From NCBI GenBank assembly GCA_036674765.1, contig JARVKI010000160.1:1-57879 (forward strand): a stretch of DNA of 57,879 nt. Reading direction: 5' to 3'. Under the pieces are notes generated by a model that was not told the origin of the DNA, searched no databases, and worked only from the letters and a program-made list of their open reading frames with translations. This DNA is from Seiridium cupressi (taxonomy: Eukaryota; Ascomycota; Sordariomycetes; Amphisphaeriales; Sporocadaceae). This document shows positions 34,623-46,128 of the stretch, piece by piece. The position numbers and the translations under genes were made by a program. The stretch's first letter is position 1; every line of letters begins with the position of its first letter.

Positions 34623-36023
34623 ATGGTGAACGAGTCGACTGAGCCTCCGACGGCCTCAAACTCTGTGGGTACTGTTGTCAATGCGGTAGCCTCTGTGATG
34701 CTGGTCATCATGACCATCATTGTTGGTATGCGGCTCTGGGGTCGGTTCAGATACAAGAGCCCAGGCAATTCCATGAAGGCGTCTTATGGGGAATCACGAT
34801 TTTGGATTTTGATGTCGGACTTGACGATACTTGTGGCATACGTAAGTACTCGTCACCGAATTGGAAAGCAAATCAGGTGGTTTAATACTGATTATCTTGA
34901 TACCAGTTGAGCGCTATTGCACTCTCCATTGCACAATTCAATTGTAAGGAGAACTGCCACCTCCCCTAGACTTCTAGCTCATTGGAACAGACGTGACTTG
35001 GGGTCTTGGACTTCATGTCAGCCAATTAAGCAAATACCAACTAGTGCAAGCCACGAAAGCCTTCTTTGCGTACCAAATCATGTAAGCATTCGATTCAACA
35101 AGTTACGTCCCTAATAAGTAGCTAACCATAATCGCGAAATAGTTACAAGATCTGCTCTGGCTTGGCCAAAATAGCATCGCTATTCCTTCTCCTTGCGATT
35201 TCGACACCAAATATGCACGGGTTCAACTTGTTCTGCAAGACATTTGCGACATATATCGGTCTCTACTCCATAAGCACCACACTCGTTACCGTATTCCAAT
35301 GTGGCACCAACTTTGCAAGCAATTGGAACAAGTCCTTGGACCAGTCACATTGCTTCTACCAACCCCCTTTCTGGTATGCCCATGGTGTAATCAACCTGAC
35401 GGCATCATTCGTCATGGCATTCCTCCCGTGGTGGCTCTTCGCAACGTATGTCCTAGTATTCCAAGATCTATGTGGCTTTGGCTGAACAGAATGGCAGTAT
35501 TACTTACAAGAGGAAGCGTACTATCGCTTCTATAATGAGCTTCCTTGCTTTGGCGTACGGATCCCGATGCTAACACATCCTATCCTTTGAACACCGGCTG
35601 ACGAGGTGCTTAGTGAAGCTGCTCTGGGCGCTGTGCGTTTGTTCGGACTAATCAAAGCGGCGGCCTCCAGCTCTGATATCACCTGTAAGACAATGTCTGT
35701 CATCCCTCCGCGTGCTCTTCCTTACCTTCAATGCAGTCTCATCATACATTGGTCTGCCGGTATCGCAGCTAGAAGTTGACTTTGCCACTATCGCCGCATG
35801 CATTCCGACCGTCCTCCGACTTCTTGCAGAAGCATGGCGTCTATTCAATACAAGTGTACTCGGCCGCACAGCAACCTATAGCACTCAAAGAACAGGTTCC
35901 AACAATGTACAAACCGATAGCGTTCGTCTCAGTGGCCTAAAGTCGATTGACAGAGGCCACCAAACTTCTGGTCCATACACCGCCTTCGATAAGGATGATG
36001 AAGAAAGGTCGATGGAGACTTAA
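34623..36023 (+). CDS. rhodopsin-domain seven-helix membrane protein
   Basis: Seven exons in phase: 34623-34841, 34907-34943, 34991-35081, 35143-35445, 35498-35554, 35614-35684 and 35737-36023, giving 354 residues. Introns are 47-65 bp. The plan is that of the large fungal family of rhodopsin-domain (SAT4/PTH11-related) integral membrane proteins: an N-terminal helix with AVASVMLVIMTIIVGMRLWGR, then TWGLGLHVSQLS, a QxxYKICSGLAKIASLFLLL helix, the extracellular Cys pair around FQCGTNF and SHCFY, a helix ending FLPWWLF, the basic loop YKRKRTIASIMSFLALA, and a hydrophilic tail. Function in the family is mostly unknown; PTH11-type members sense surfaces. I use ATG 34623 (GCCATGG context); an in-frame ATG at 34575 would add 16 residues. 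All junctions keep phase, so the gene appears intact. Confidence 0.88.
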
Positions 36024-36715
36024 CGGAAGATGTGGAAACAAGACCTCCAGTTCCGTGAAGGACTGGGAAAATTGTGTCTCGGTGGTACAATTCTAGTCTT
36101 TTGATAATGCTGTTCACTTGACAGCTATCTCGTGCAGCATTACCTTTGCACAAATGCACTCAGGCTGACGCTGTGGGCAAGAGTGACGCTTAGCTCAACT
36201 CCTTGACCCAGCGTCACTAAATTCCTTGATGGTGTCCATACTAGGTCACATACCTAAAGTGAATACCGTTTCAAGCTACTATGAAATCACATTACCACGG
36301 GACACGGTTTCAAGTGTGGTCTACGTTGATGCCGACATAATGGCTCAACAAATCACAGGTCACCAGTCTCAGCGGTGGGATTTACGATGAAACTCCGCCA
36401 CCAGCAAACATGGCCCTTTCAACGTTGAAAAGGAAATTGCAACTTAGTTTGACTATGGTACCATTATAGGCCAGTCACTAGATCTCACACTATCATACCA
36501 ATACATCTTCCAGTTCCTGCTCAGCCTTTCTTCAATACTAACAAATTCTAAACTTTCCAGACAGTATTATTCAGATCAAGAGTGGCATTCGGACACAATA
36601 TATTGGATTCAGATAACAAGAGAATATATTTCTCGAAACTACATTTCCTTATCAAGAATCGAAACCCCATGAAGAACTAGCCAGATATCGTAATATCAAG
36701 GCCCTAGCGGTAATT
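36024..36715. other. convergent spacer, no gene seen
   Basis: About 690 bp between the 3' ends of the rhodopsin-domain gene and the lipase. It is AT-rich near 36540-36640. No motif recognised. Confidence 0.45.
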
Positions 36716-37664
36716 CTAGACGGTTCCTCTGCATGCCGCATTAGGGTCTAGGGGGTCTCCAATACTAATGCCCAAGTAGCTCAGATGGGCCGCATTGATA
36801 CCCCTGCCGCCATTGCCAATACCAAACCCGATCTCGCTCTGGTTACAGTCAGACGGTTCTTGGTCTTGGCACTGAAAAGTGTTTTCCGTGGTGGGAGGGT
36901 CTTCACTCTGCCAAAACTCTGTGCTGTGGTGTCGATATCCATCGTCTTGTGACGGAATTTGAGGGACGCCGTCATTTGCGTGGGTCACGCGATACATTGT
37001 ACCAGGGAATATCGAGTCGATGTAGTCGGCATAGTTCTGATCACCGGTCCTTGGCTGGCCATAAGTATAAGGCACTAAACTCAAACCCTGTCCCTGGAGT
37101 GAGGCTGCGCCTAGAGATGCCAGAGCCCCACCCATGCTGTGCCCCGTGACGGTCAAGTTATAGCCTGCGTATTGTTCCATTCCGGAGTCGATAGCATTCT
37201 TAACATCCTCGGCCACGGCATTATACTGGTCCAAGTAGCCTTGGGAGCACTAGAGCAAAAATAGGTCAGCAGCGAGGTCATTCACTCAATTGCAGGACAG
37301 AACCCGCGTCATCCAGTCTACTTACTGTACAACCCGAGCATTCAATCCCTGGCGCGACGCAAGACACAAGGTCCTGATCTAAATCAGTCAGAAAATCCTG
37401 CACGTCGGATGTTCCTCGAAAGGACAATATGTATTCCTCGGCAGCATCGTCCCTGAATAGAGTGACCTGAGTATCAGTGGCAACATCATTGATGTACGTC
37501 TCTACCGTGCTCCCATATGGGGGCTCGCTACAGTCCGAACTATACGCTGCTGAGGCGAATGCTGCATAGCGTTTGAAACTTGCTAGGACAGTCGCGTCCA
37601 CTGGCGTCTTCTGCGAGATGACCGTGTCTGCGAGCAGCAGAAAGAACAGATTTGAGTATCGCAT
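36716..37664 (-). CDS. secreted class 3 lipase / feruloyl-esterase-like
   Basis: Exons 37664-37326 and 37249-36716 join in phase across a 76-bp intron (GTAAGT...CTAG) to give 290 residues. Residues 1-18 form a signal peptide (MRYSNLFFLLLADTVISQ). The alpha/beta hydrolase core shows the FRGT oxyanion segment, the nucleophile elbow VTGHSMGGAL with Ser near residue 151, the acid in THANDGVPQIP, and the catalytic His in INAAHLSYLG near the C-terminus, with conserved Cys pairs. This is the fungal Lipase_3 family (Thermomyces lipase and feruloyl esterase A), acting outside the cell on triglycerides or feruloyl esters. The two activities cannot be told apart here. Frame intact and length normal for the family. 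Confidence 0.92.
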
Positions 37665-39998
37665 GATTGCTGAGGTTGCCGGACGGTGTAGTGGCCTCGT
37701 CCATGATTACTGCAGAGTTGGGATCTTATAGATATTGCAGGACAGCAAGAGTCCTGACAAGACTGAAGCATTCACATGTACCTAGGTTAGATCTCCTGTT
37801 GTGTTACATTTCCCCAACTATGTTTCCTTGGATACAAAGTCGGAAGAGATGAAGCCACGTCATTTTTGATCAAATGCCTGTGCTGTTGGCCCGCTCGTTA
37901 TGGGCGTTGCTCTTGGTCACCCACAACGCGCCTGGCCAATCGCAATTGACGGAAACTATAACAAGAGCTTCATGTAGCCCCTCTAGGCCAATCAAATTAC
38001 CCCACAAAGGTCAAAGGTCATCTCTGGACTCCACAGAATAGCCTGCATCCTTTCGCAAGATGTGCCGAATTCTAATCTAGTGCAAGTTTCAAGGCCGATG
38101 GGATGATCTACCTAGCGTGTTGCCTCTTCGGCACTTGTCAGCTATTACAAGCATGGTCTCCTAATTGCCACGGGTGCCGGCAACCGTGGTTACCACGCTG
38201 CCACGCAAGCAAAAGTTGGGGTAATGCAACTCAGCTACGATTGAACCAAGCGATTTGCACTACTTATTACCTAGCACAAGCACGAAATGGTGTCGGACGA
38301 GAATGAGAATATGCTTATAGTCAATAATCCAGCACACTGCAGGACCTCCACACAAGATATTGCACCCTTCTCTGAGCCGCTACGAGTTCGCGAGTGTATA
38401 ACTCACTAATCTAACGAAATTAAAATCATTTAAAAATATTAGGTTATCGGACACATAAGAATTAATCTGAATAGAAGTTCTTAATATTTTAAGATTTTCC
38501 CCTCGATTTTAAATATATGTATTGTATTCGTTGAATTCCTCGCGAAATATGTGGGGATGTGTGCAATTTCTTGTGTAGAGGTCCTGGCTGCTGCCAAAGA
38601 GAAAGTCCGGGACGAGTAGCACCTCACAGACCTCTGGCTCGGACGTTTCGAGCCTGCGAGGCAATGCTGTAAGGAGCGTCAATCTCGGTTAGAAAATTTT
38701 CGAAGCATCATTCGATTGGGGAAGTATCTTTATGACTATTTATAATTGATTAGCAACTAAGACATGCGACCCCAGGGAGGAGAGACTCGCATTATGGCTT
38801 CAATTCTCCCATGCATATTCGACTAACCATATCATATCGGAACAAGCCTTTTGGGCGTTGACAGCTTTATAAACCACTGTCGAGTTCAGAGAATTTCCAC
38901 TAGGGTCTACTAGCCTGAAAAGGGCGGCCACAGCCAGGATGAAACCAGCGAGTACCCTCCAGTTATCGCATTGTCTTGCACTGTCCTGTGTTATCTTCTT
39001 ACTTCATTCAGGCCAGACTCCTGAAAAGCAGCACAGTCCACCAGATTACTGACAAAAGCGTCCGAGAGAATAACCGAATACTTCGCTCGAACGTTTTGAT
39101 GATTGGATAGCTTATAAAGCAGTAATTTACGCTCGATTTTGCATTAAATGGACAGAAATCATGGGCCAGTAGTATATGTCAGGAGTGAGTCTGCGACACT
39201 TTCCTATTGGCCCTGGACGAGGCGATGCGTCAGGGATGGAGATGCTGAGTACGGGACTTATATCTATGTTCAAAAAAGATTCATCGGAAATGTGTCGCAC
39301 GTCTGCTTCCGGATGAGGCAGGCACTTCCCTTGGAGCAATACTGACGATGCCTTTCTATATCTATAGATCGCCCTGATATTAGGGACGTGCATTATGTTG
39401 GATGGCCACCAATGTCGGTGAAATTTGGATGGAGCATGCCGATTAGAGGACTCCAATGAGTCGTGGTCATTTATTGGCGACGACGATAATTCCACTTTCT
39501 AGTGTCAACTAACATTTCGGTCTGGGATCTTAAAGGAGGCAACCATCGTACTAGAATGCTTACAGTATAAATTTCGAACCCTTTCGCAGACAGCCACTAC
39601 ACTATTAATACTACAGTGTGGGACTTATTTAGCGATTTCTAGTGGGGCTCCCTTTCATTGCCGTAAACTATGCCTAAATTGTCCTGGGTTTGCAGGGATG
39701 CTAAGTGGACCAAAGAAGAAACATACAATTGTTATTGGCACAATGAGACAGAGGAAAGAGTTTACGGGTGCGTATGGGACCTACTGATCCTGCATCCGAT
39801 ATGATTGCCAGTGTGGACGATGGCAAGGGTATCAAATCCGATGTCCTAGATTGCATTGCTCTACAAGTCAGATCCGCATCGCATTCGCATTCGACCCCTA
39901 AATGAACGATCGGTTATGATTTAAATCCAGCAGATCCCTGTTCTTGCTTCGATTTTGTAGCTTGAAGTAGATAGAGCACTCACTTCTTTGCAGTCAAG
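37665..39998. other. divergent intergenic region, no gene seen
   Basis: About 2.3 kb between the lipase and the carboxylesterase start sites. A markedly AT-rich patch lies at about 38400-38540. A 122-codon minus-strand frame at 39127-39495 has no recognisable motif. Both flanking promoters should lie here. Confidence 0.5.
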
Positions 39999-41982
39999 AT
40001 GCGCGCGGATACCGTGACCTTTCTCGCCCTGTCGGCTCTATGGCCGCTCAGCGCAGCTTCACAACCCTCTCGAGGATGTTCTATCGACGTCCAGACTTAC
40101 TCGAACACGTCCTTGCCTGTCGTCGACTTAGGCTACGTACGAAACTTACCCACCCTCTCCAGAGATCATCGTACTAACAACATGTGAAGACATACATTCG
40201 AGCTGCTAGTCTCAATGTAAATATCCTCGTTTCAACCTCTGCGTATGATGCGCTAACATTTCCAAGTCCACTGGTCAATACTATAACTTCTCCAACATCC
40301 GATATGGACAGGCACCTGTGGGCCCTTTGAGGTTCCGCGCACCACTCGAGCCGTTGTATAGTACGACTTGTGTAATTGAGGATGGCTCCGTCGGCAGAGT
40401 CTGCCCCCAATCTTCCGGTAACTGGTCTATCATTTCGAGCGCCTTCGCCAACAGCTACATCGCTGGCACTTCTGCAAACTTCGACTATGAAGCTGTGAAA
40501 GCTTCACTTCCCGAACCACCCCTGGCCATCTCTTCCGATCCGCGCACGACCGAGGATTGCCTCTTCCTTGATGTCATTGCTCCTCAGTCAGCTTTCCGGG
40601 CAAACGCCACCAAACTGCCGGTCTTGATTTGGGTGAGTGCTGCTCTCCATTACAACTTCCCTCGGCTTCATATTTCACTTCCATCAATGTGATTAGTAGG
40701 ACAGTGGCTCCAATTTCCCCTGCTCTTCGTTCACGATAGCTGACCATTCGAGTGACAGGTCTATGGAGGTGGTTATACTTCAGGAGAGAAAACAGGATAC
40801 GGGAAATTCAACCCAGCTGGCTTGTTGCGCAAAGCTGATAATGGCTTCATTTTCGTGGCGATGAATTACCGTATGGGACTCTTCGGGTTCCTTGGCGGTA
40901 GCGAAGTCACAAATGACGGCACTCCCAATGTTGGCCTGTACGACCAGCGTCTTGCCTTTTGGTGGGTGCAAAAACACATTGACCTCTTTGGAGGCGACAA
41001 GAACAGGGTGACGGTCATGGGAGGTTCGGCCGGTGCTGGTTCTATTATGCATCAAATCACCGGTTATGGGGGTAGCGACACGGAAGAACCACTTTTTCAG
41101 CAGGCCATTATGCAATCTCCTGCATTCTTACCCGCGCCGACTCCTCAGACTGCGCAAGCCACATTTGACGACCTGCTTCCAACAGTAAACGTCTCATCTC
41201 TCGCACAGCTGAGGTCCCTCTCCAGCGATGCTCTCGTGGCGGGCAACGCACTTCAAATATATGGACATGCGCCGTATGGCAGCAACATGTACGGTCCATT
41301 CGTCGACGGCTCCGTTCCGACCGGAACCCCGGGAAGTCTTTTGCTCCAAGGAAAATTCAGGAAAGGCATCAAGATCATGGTGTCTCATAACTCTTTGGAA
41401 GGTCTAACGTTCACCAAGCCGAGTATTGAGACTGATCAGGACTACACTGATGTGCTCACGAGCAGCTTCCCAACCTTGAATGGGACGGCATTAGCCGCCA
41501 TCGATACGTTATATCCACCGGTCTTCAACGGCTCCTACGGCTATACGGACGAATTTGGGCGTGCAATGATGACAATCCAAGACGTCACCATAGTCTGCAA
41601 CACAAGGTATCTCGCAAATGCTATGAGGGAGAGGGCCTACGGTCGTGAGTAGCCCCCTTCCATATGCTCTTCGACGATCCATATTCTTATTAATGGGCCT
41701 ATCATAGTCAAATTCGCGGTACCTCCTGGTATCCACGGCCAGGAAACAAATTACGTGTTTCAAAACGGGGTAACTAGTGGAGCTGATGCCTCGGTCGCCG
41801 ATAGACTCCAGGGATATATCGTCAGCTTTATCATGAATTCTGAGCCGAGGGACAGCAATGGTTCCCCGTTACCGCTTTACGGCTCGGAGGCTGAGCTGAC
41901 AAGCATGGCCGTCTCCGGCGATACGACAATTCGTGATGACGCAGCAAACGAACGTTGTGCGTTTTGGCAAAGCGCTTTTTGA
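39999..41982 (+). CDS. secreted type-B carboxylesterase/lipase
   Basis: Five exons in phase: 39999-40136, 40190-40216, 40267-40632, 40759-41644 and 41708-41982, giving 563 residues. Residues 1-21 are a signal peptide. The type-B carboxylesterase plan is clear: NIRYGQAPVGPLRFRAP, the TTEDCLFLDV signature, the oxyanion VYGGGYTSG, and the nucleophile elbow VTVMGGSAGAGS with Ser near residue 267. The catalytic His is in the last exon at GIHGQETNYVF. The second exon is only 27 bp. Such enzymes hydrolyse carboxylic esters outside the cell. Frame intact and length normal. The adjacent secreted lipase is divergently oriented. Confidence 0.92.
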
Positions 41983-42511
41983 GGGAGGGTCGAGTGATAC
42001 TACCGGAGTGAATGGCCACTATGCAAAGGATAGATGTCAGAACCTCGGGAGATGAAATGGCTAGGCTAGGCTTTGTACTAAATCCACTATGATATTCTTC
42101 TTGGACATAATATTGATTTGCTAGAATACACGTGCATGACCCATATCCAGCATGTTAGCACCATTCCTGTCGCAGGTCAGGACGATAAAACCATCTTCAC
42201 CGCACTTGAGGAACTCTTCTCCATGACCGCGGATTGAGACAGGGATACCTGACTTATATCATCATTGCCGGTTTTCCCTCCCGAGCATCATTGGCGGTTT
42301 TTGACTCCGCAATTATGGGGCAAATTACAGCAAACGCCGCGTTCCCCACATTCCTCCTTCGATGACAATGAAATCCGTTACGTCGACACTGGAAAGACGT
42401 ATGTCCTTCACGCTAGTATGCCAGTTATTGATAACTTCTTCTCGACCCCGTGGCTGTGTTTAATGGACTATTAAACTTGGCACCTTCTGAACGTCGAGAA
42501 ATCTCGACCCA
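41983..42511. other. intergenic, no gene seen
   Basis: About 530 bp between the carboxylesterase stop and the alcohol dehydrogenase start, same strand. It should hold the latter's promoter. Nothing specific recognised. Confidence 0.4.
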
Positions 42512-43704
42512 ATGGCAACTACGATACCAACAGTGCAGACTGCCGCAGTGATTAGCAATCCCGGGGCAGATGGCCGCGTGATTATCCAAAACGATGCTCC
42601 GGTCAACAAGCCAGGCCGCAATGAAGTCCTGGTGAGACTATCACACAGTGGAATCTGGTAAAGCCTCGTCTCTTGCTCTTGGAAAGGCTCTCATCGTTCT
42701 GACATAAGGACCTTTGCTTCAAAGCGGCTCAGAGATTCGCGCAGTTCTTGGATGGGGCGCTTACCAGAAGATCGTTGGTCATGAAGGCGTGGGAATCATT
42801 GTGCAAACCGGCGAGAACGTCAGCACATCAATGCTCAACACTAGGGTGGGGGTCAAATGGCTCTACAGCGCGTGCGGCGATTGTTCTCTCTGCCGCAGAG
42901 GGTGCGCTCATAACTGCCTTAAGCAAGAGAACACGGGGCGCACCGTCCCTGGGACACTGCAGCAATACGTCGTAGCCAATGTTGAGTACGTTACCAAGAT
43001 ACCGAATGGCGTCCCCAGCGAAGCCGCTGCCCCTTTGCTCTGTGCTGGTGTGACCATGGCTGGTGCGGTCTCGAAGCTGGAACCGGAATTGCGGGAGGGG
43101 GACTGGCTGGTCATTTCGGGTGCTGGTGGTGGTCTCGGGCATATCGGTGTACAAGTCGCGTCCAGGCTATGCAAGTTTCGAGTCATCGCGATTGATGCTG
43201 GCCAGGAGAAGCGTGCACTAAGTCTCGAGTGCGGAGCGGAGAGTTTCGTCGATTACTTGGAGGACGATGTAGAGGCAAAGGTGAAGCAGCTGACGGGAGG
43301 TGAGGGCGCTCATGGAATACTTGTAGTTCCAGGAACCAAGAGTGCGTTCGAGATTGCTCCCAATCTTGTGCGCAATATGGGGGTGATAGTTTGCGTAGGA
43401 CTACCTCGTCTTGATTTCCAGCTTCCATTATCCGCAACTGTTTGTGCCGCACGAGGTAAATTGCAACACGTGCAGAAAAATCTGATTTGGTACGATCAAG
43501 CTAACACGGCCCGTACTAGGTCTTACTATCAAAGGCTCCTCGGTAGGGACGGAGAAACAAATAGAAGAGCTGCTTGGCCACGCCGCTGCAGGGACGATCA
43601 AACCTGCCATAGAGGTTTTTGATTTCTCTCACACACCCGAGATCATTGAGAAGTTGAAGACAGGTGGCGTCACGGGAAGGGCTGTGGTAAATATACCCTC
43701 TTAA
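42512..43704 (+). CDS. zinc alcohol dehydrogenase (yeast ADH type)
   Basis: Exons 42512-42657, 42725-43455 and 43520-43704 join in phase to give 353 residues. The second intron ends GTACTAG with CTAAC upstream. Motifs: catalytic zinc at SGICGSE and VGHEGVG, structural zinc lobe CGDCSLCRRGCAHNC (with one extra Cys), and the NAD-binding ISGAGGGLGHIGVQ. The C-terminal exon has the family's IKGSSVGTEKQIEELL and TGRAVVNIP. The usual catalytic-site CxxD is CGSE here. The gene is intact once spliced; unspliced, its end runs into the intron. It is of the same type as the gene at 54385. Substrate, probably a primary alcohol or aldehyde, is not determinable. Confidence 0.9.
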
Positions 43705-43955
43705 ATCCGTGGCGAGAAGGGTGGGTATATACATGCAGCTACAATGAGGGATGGAACTGATATTTCGGCAAGGAAGATAGAAAGAAATCAAATTCATCAG
43801 CAAACTTCTCAATCTGCATTCAACTCGTGATGGTCAAATTGTCCATGTCAAGCTCAGGACTTGGGTAACGCGATTGTGTCGATGGCTTGGCCATATGTGA
43901 GGTAGATGTTCATTGGATCTACAATTGGAAAGTCCTGGTCCTGCTTCGAACAAAT

Positions 43956-45116
43956 TTAAGGAGCCAATATCCTGTGGATCATGCCGTTGCCACGTGTCTC
44001 AGCAAGTGTTTCATTCGTTACTGCAGCCGTAAGGTTGCCACCGAAGTGTGATGGCACCTCTTCATAAGGTGCGGACTGCGCCAGAGACTCGGCGGTGGTT
44101 TGGTCCATGGTTTCTGGCATGGTCATGTCTAGGCCGCTTCAATCGACTTCAGCCCCGAATGAGTCGCAAACCAGTCTGACATTACATATCCTTGGAAACC
44201 GAGCTCGTTCTTGAGGATCTTATTGAGAGATTCGTCCTCTCGCAAGTGTAGGTCAAGCTGAGGCGATTGTAGCTGCACATGATGGATGAAGTTTCAGCTT
44301 TGACAGAGTTTGCAAAATGCCAGAGATGGAGTTCGTGGAGAGTCCTATCGTCGATATTTGATGATATTGCCTCAGTATTGATCCCATTGGTAATCACATT
44401 GAAGCGCTGTGTTTCCTGTTCATTTCCCATATAGTGCTTTGCACATGCCTGCACTCCGGCATCCTGGAGACCGCGAATACATAGTCGCATCCATAGTCAC
44501 ATCAGCCAAGTAAGGATCGGCACCGAAGCCCTCCCACTTCCGACCACCGAGTGGATGTCTACCCAGGAGAGCGGCAACAGGTCTGTGTCAGAGTCAGTAT
44601 TGATAGCTATACGAGATTCGAGGCGCCTACGCCAGAGCGATATGAGCGCCTTTTCCTCGGAACTCCTCGCCCATTACGAGGCCTCGGGCGTACATCAAGT
44701 CCTTGTCCCAAGTAGGCCCAGCCGTTACGCCCGCTGGGAACAGGCTCGCGAGATCTGCGACACGAATGGCAGCTGGACCAATGTGTAGACAAAGACCAGA
44801 GAAGTCCAAGCGTGGAATTGGGTTTATGTTTCCATCGCACGCACCAGCTATGTTCCCTGTCACTAACGCGGCCTTCTCTGTGAGGTTGAGCTGCGAAAGG
44901 AAGGTATCTAGATGCCAAAGCCGAGGCATCTTGCCAGGTTCTTTTAGCAATTATACATGTTGTATCTAGGCGAACGTCAGTTGTTACCAAGGGATTTGAG
45001 CCACAAGAATGCGCACCATAAGTGGCAACAGTATTGCGAGACAATGAATTCTGTGCTACAGTAGAAGGACAGGCCAAGACAGCCAAGATTGCGGGCAGAA
45101 TCGACTTCCTTAGCAT
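43956..45116 (-). pseudogene. degraded GH3 beta-glucosidase
   Basis: The text is clearly glycoside hydrolase family 3: signal-like start at 45116 (MLRKSILPAILAVLACPSTVAQ), then FLSQLNLTEKAALVTG, IPRLDFSGLCLHIGP, LFPAGVTAGPTWD, MGEEFRGKGAHIALA, an in-phase intron, GRHPLGGRKWEGFGADPYL, DAGVQACAKHYMGNEQE, SIMCSYNRL, and the nucleophile segment GFQGYVMSDWFATHSG near 44165-44205. The frame changes at least three times without splice signals: near 44470-44490, near 44245 and near 44131 (before LDMTMPE). It ends at a stop at 43956, so the second half of a GH3 enzyme (C-terminal sandwich and fibronectin-like domains) is missing. In the family these enzymes release glucose from cellobiose-type glucosides. 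This copy cannot make a full protein. Confidence 0.85.
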
Positions 45117-46128
45117 GATGAAGAAGAAAGTTGCGAACGCTTGTTAGTTTCTTGGATGGATGACCTTCACGGTACCATGACGGCCATGTGATGAATATAT
45201 AATAGAATTGGAACCATTGCGATATATGCGGCAAAAGTGCCGGAATCTGCCAAGCTCGACCATTACCTCGGGGCTGTCGTACAGCCCACATCACGATGGG
45301 CATGTGACTTGACGCCGCGGGAATCCTGTGGTTGGAGAGGCCTGCAAGGATTCACGTATTCAAGCCTCGGTGTAATGTCATCGCCCTTAGCAAATCGACT
45401 TCGGTATGCCATACGTGAATGACGTCCAAGGCCATGGTCGATGTCGATCGAACACATCCCCTCATCCCTAGTATGGCATACAACATGATAGTACGCATAT
45501 TCTAGGGCAAAGAACCGGATTCTGGGGTAGGTTATATTGTGGACGAGACAGTCTATACGCGGGACCATTCCCGGCATTTTACGCGTATCGCTGCATGCGA
45601 TTGGTTCGCTCTCGTATTCGAATGCCAAGTTGCTATCCGTAGATCTGCCAGCACCTAATCTGGCGCAACTCCCCAGAAGCACTGTCTAATAGTCAGTTTG
45701 GCTGCGCTTGCATGTGAATTCTCTGGTACATCATGTGAGCTGGAATGTCCTCCTGCCGGTAGAAAGATGGCATGTTCGCTGCCACTTCACCCGAGGCTAG
45801 GAAGACGCGTTCGCTGGCAAATACTACTGATTCTTCGAACTGCAGTAGCAATATATTGGGCATCTTCGCAACGCTCGGGTCCTATTTAAGGGTTCTCGCT
45901 TTCTGGCGAGCTGGATACCGTAGATGCAAGTGAAACCCTGAATGGGCCGAGTAGCCTGATAGGCAACAGCGAGTTGGAATGTGTCTTGATAGTCCAATTG
46001 AGCTCTATTGAATGATGAGTATGGTTGACCCCAGTGCCAAACCATAACGGGATATAGATTGTACCAAAACGCCGCCCAAATGCTCGCCGTGAAAATGCCG
46101 ATACTACTGAGACGGTCACGTCCTTCTG
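45117..46128. other. intergenic, no gene seen
   Basis: About 1 kb between the GH3 remnant start and the MET1 stop. Minus-strand frames of 102 and 139 codons show no recognised motif. Confidence 0.4.

Noticed and set aside
39127..39495. 122-codon minus-strand frame between lipase and esterase
   Set aside because: No homology recognised by eye and no signal peptide; likely chance.
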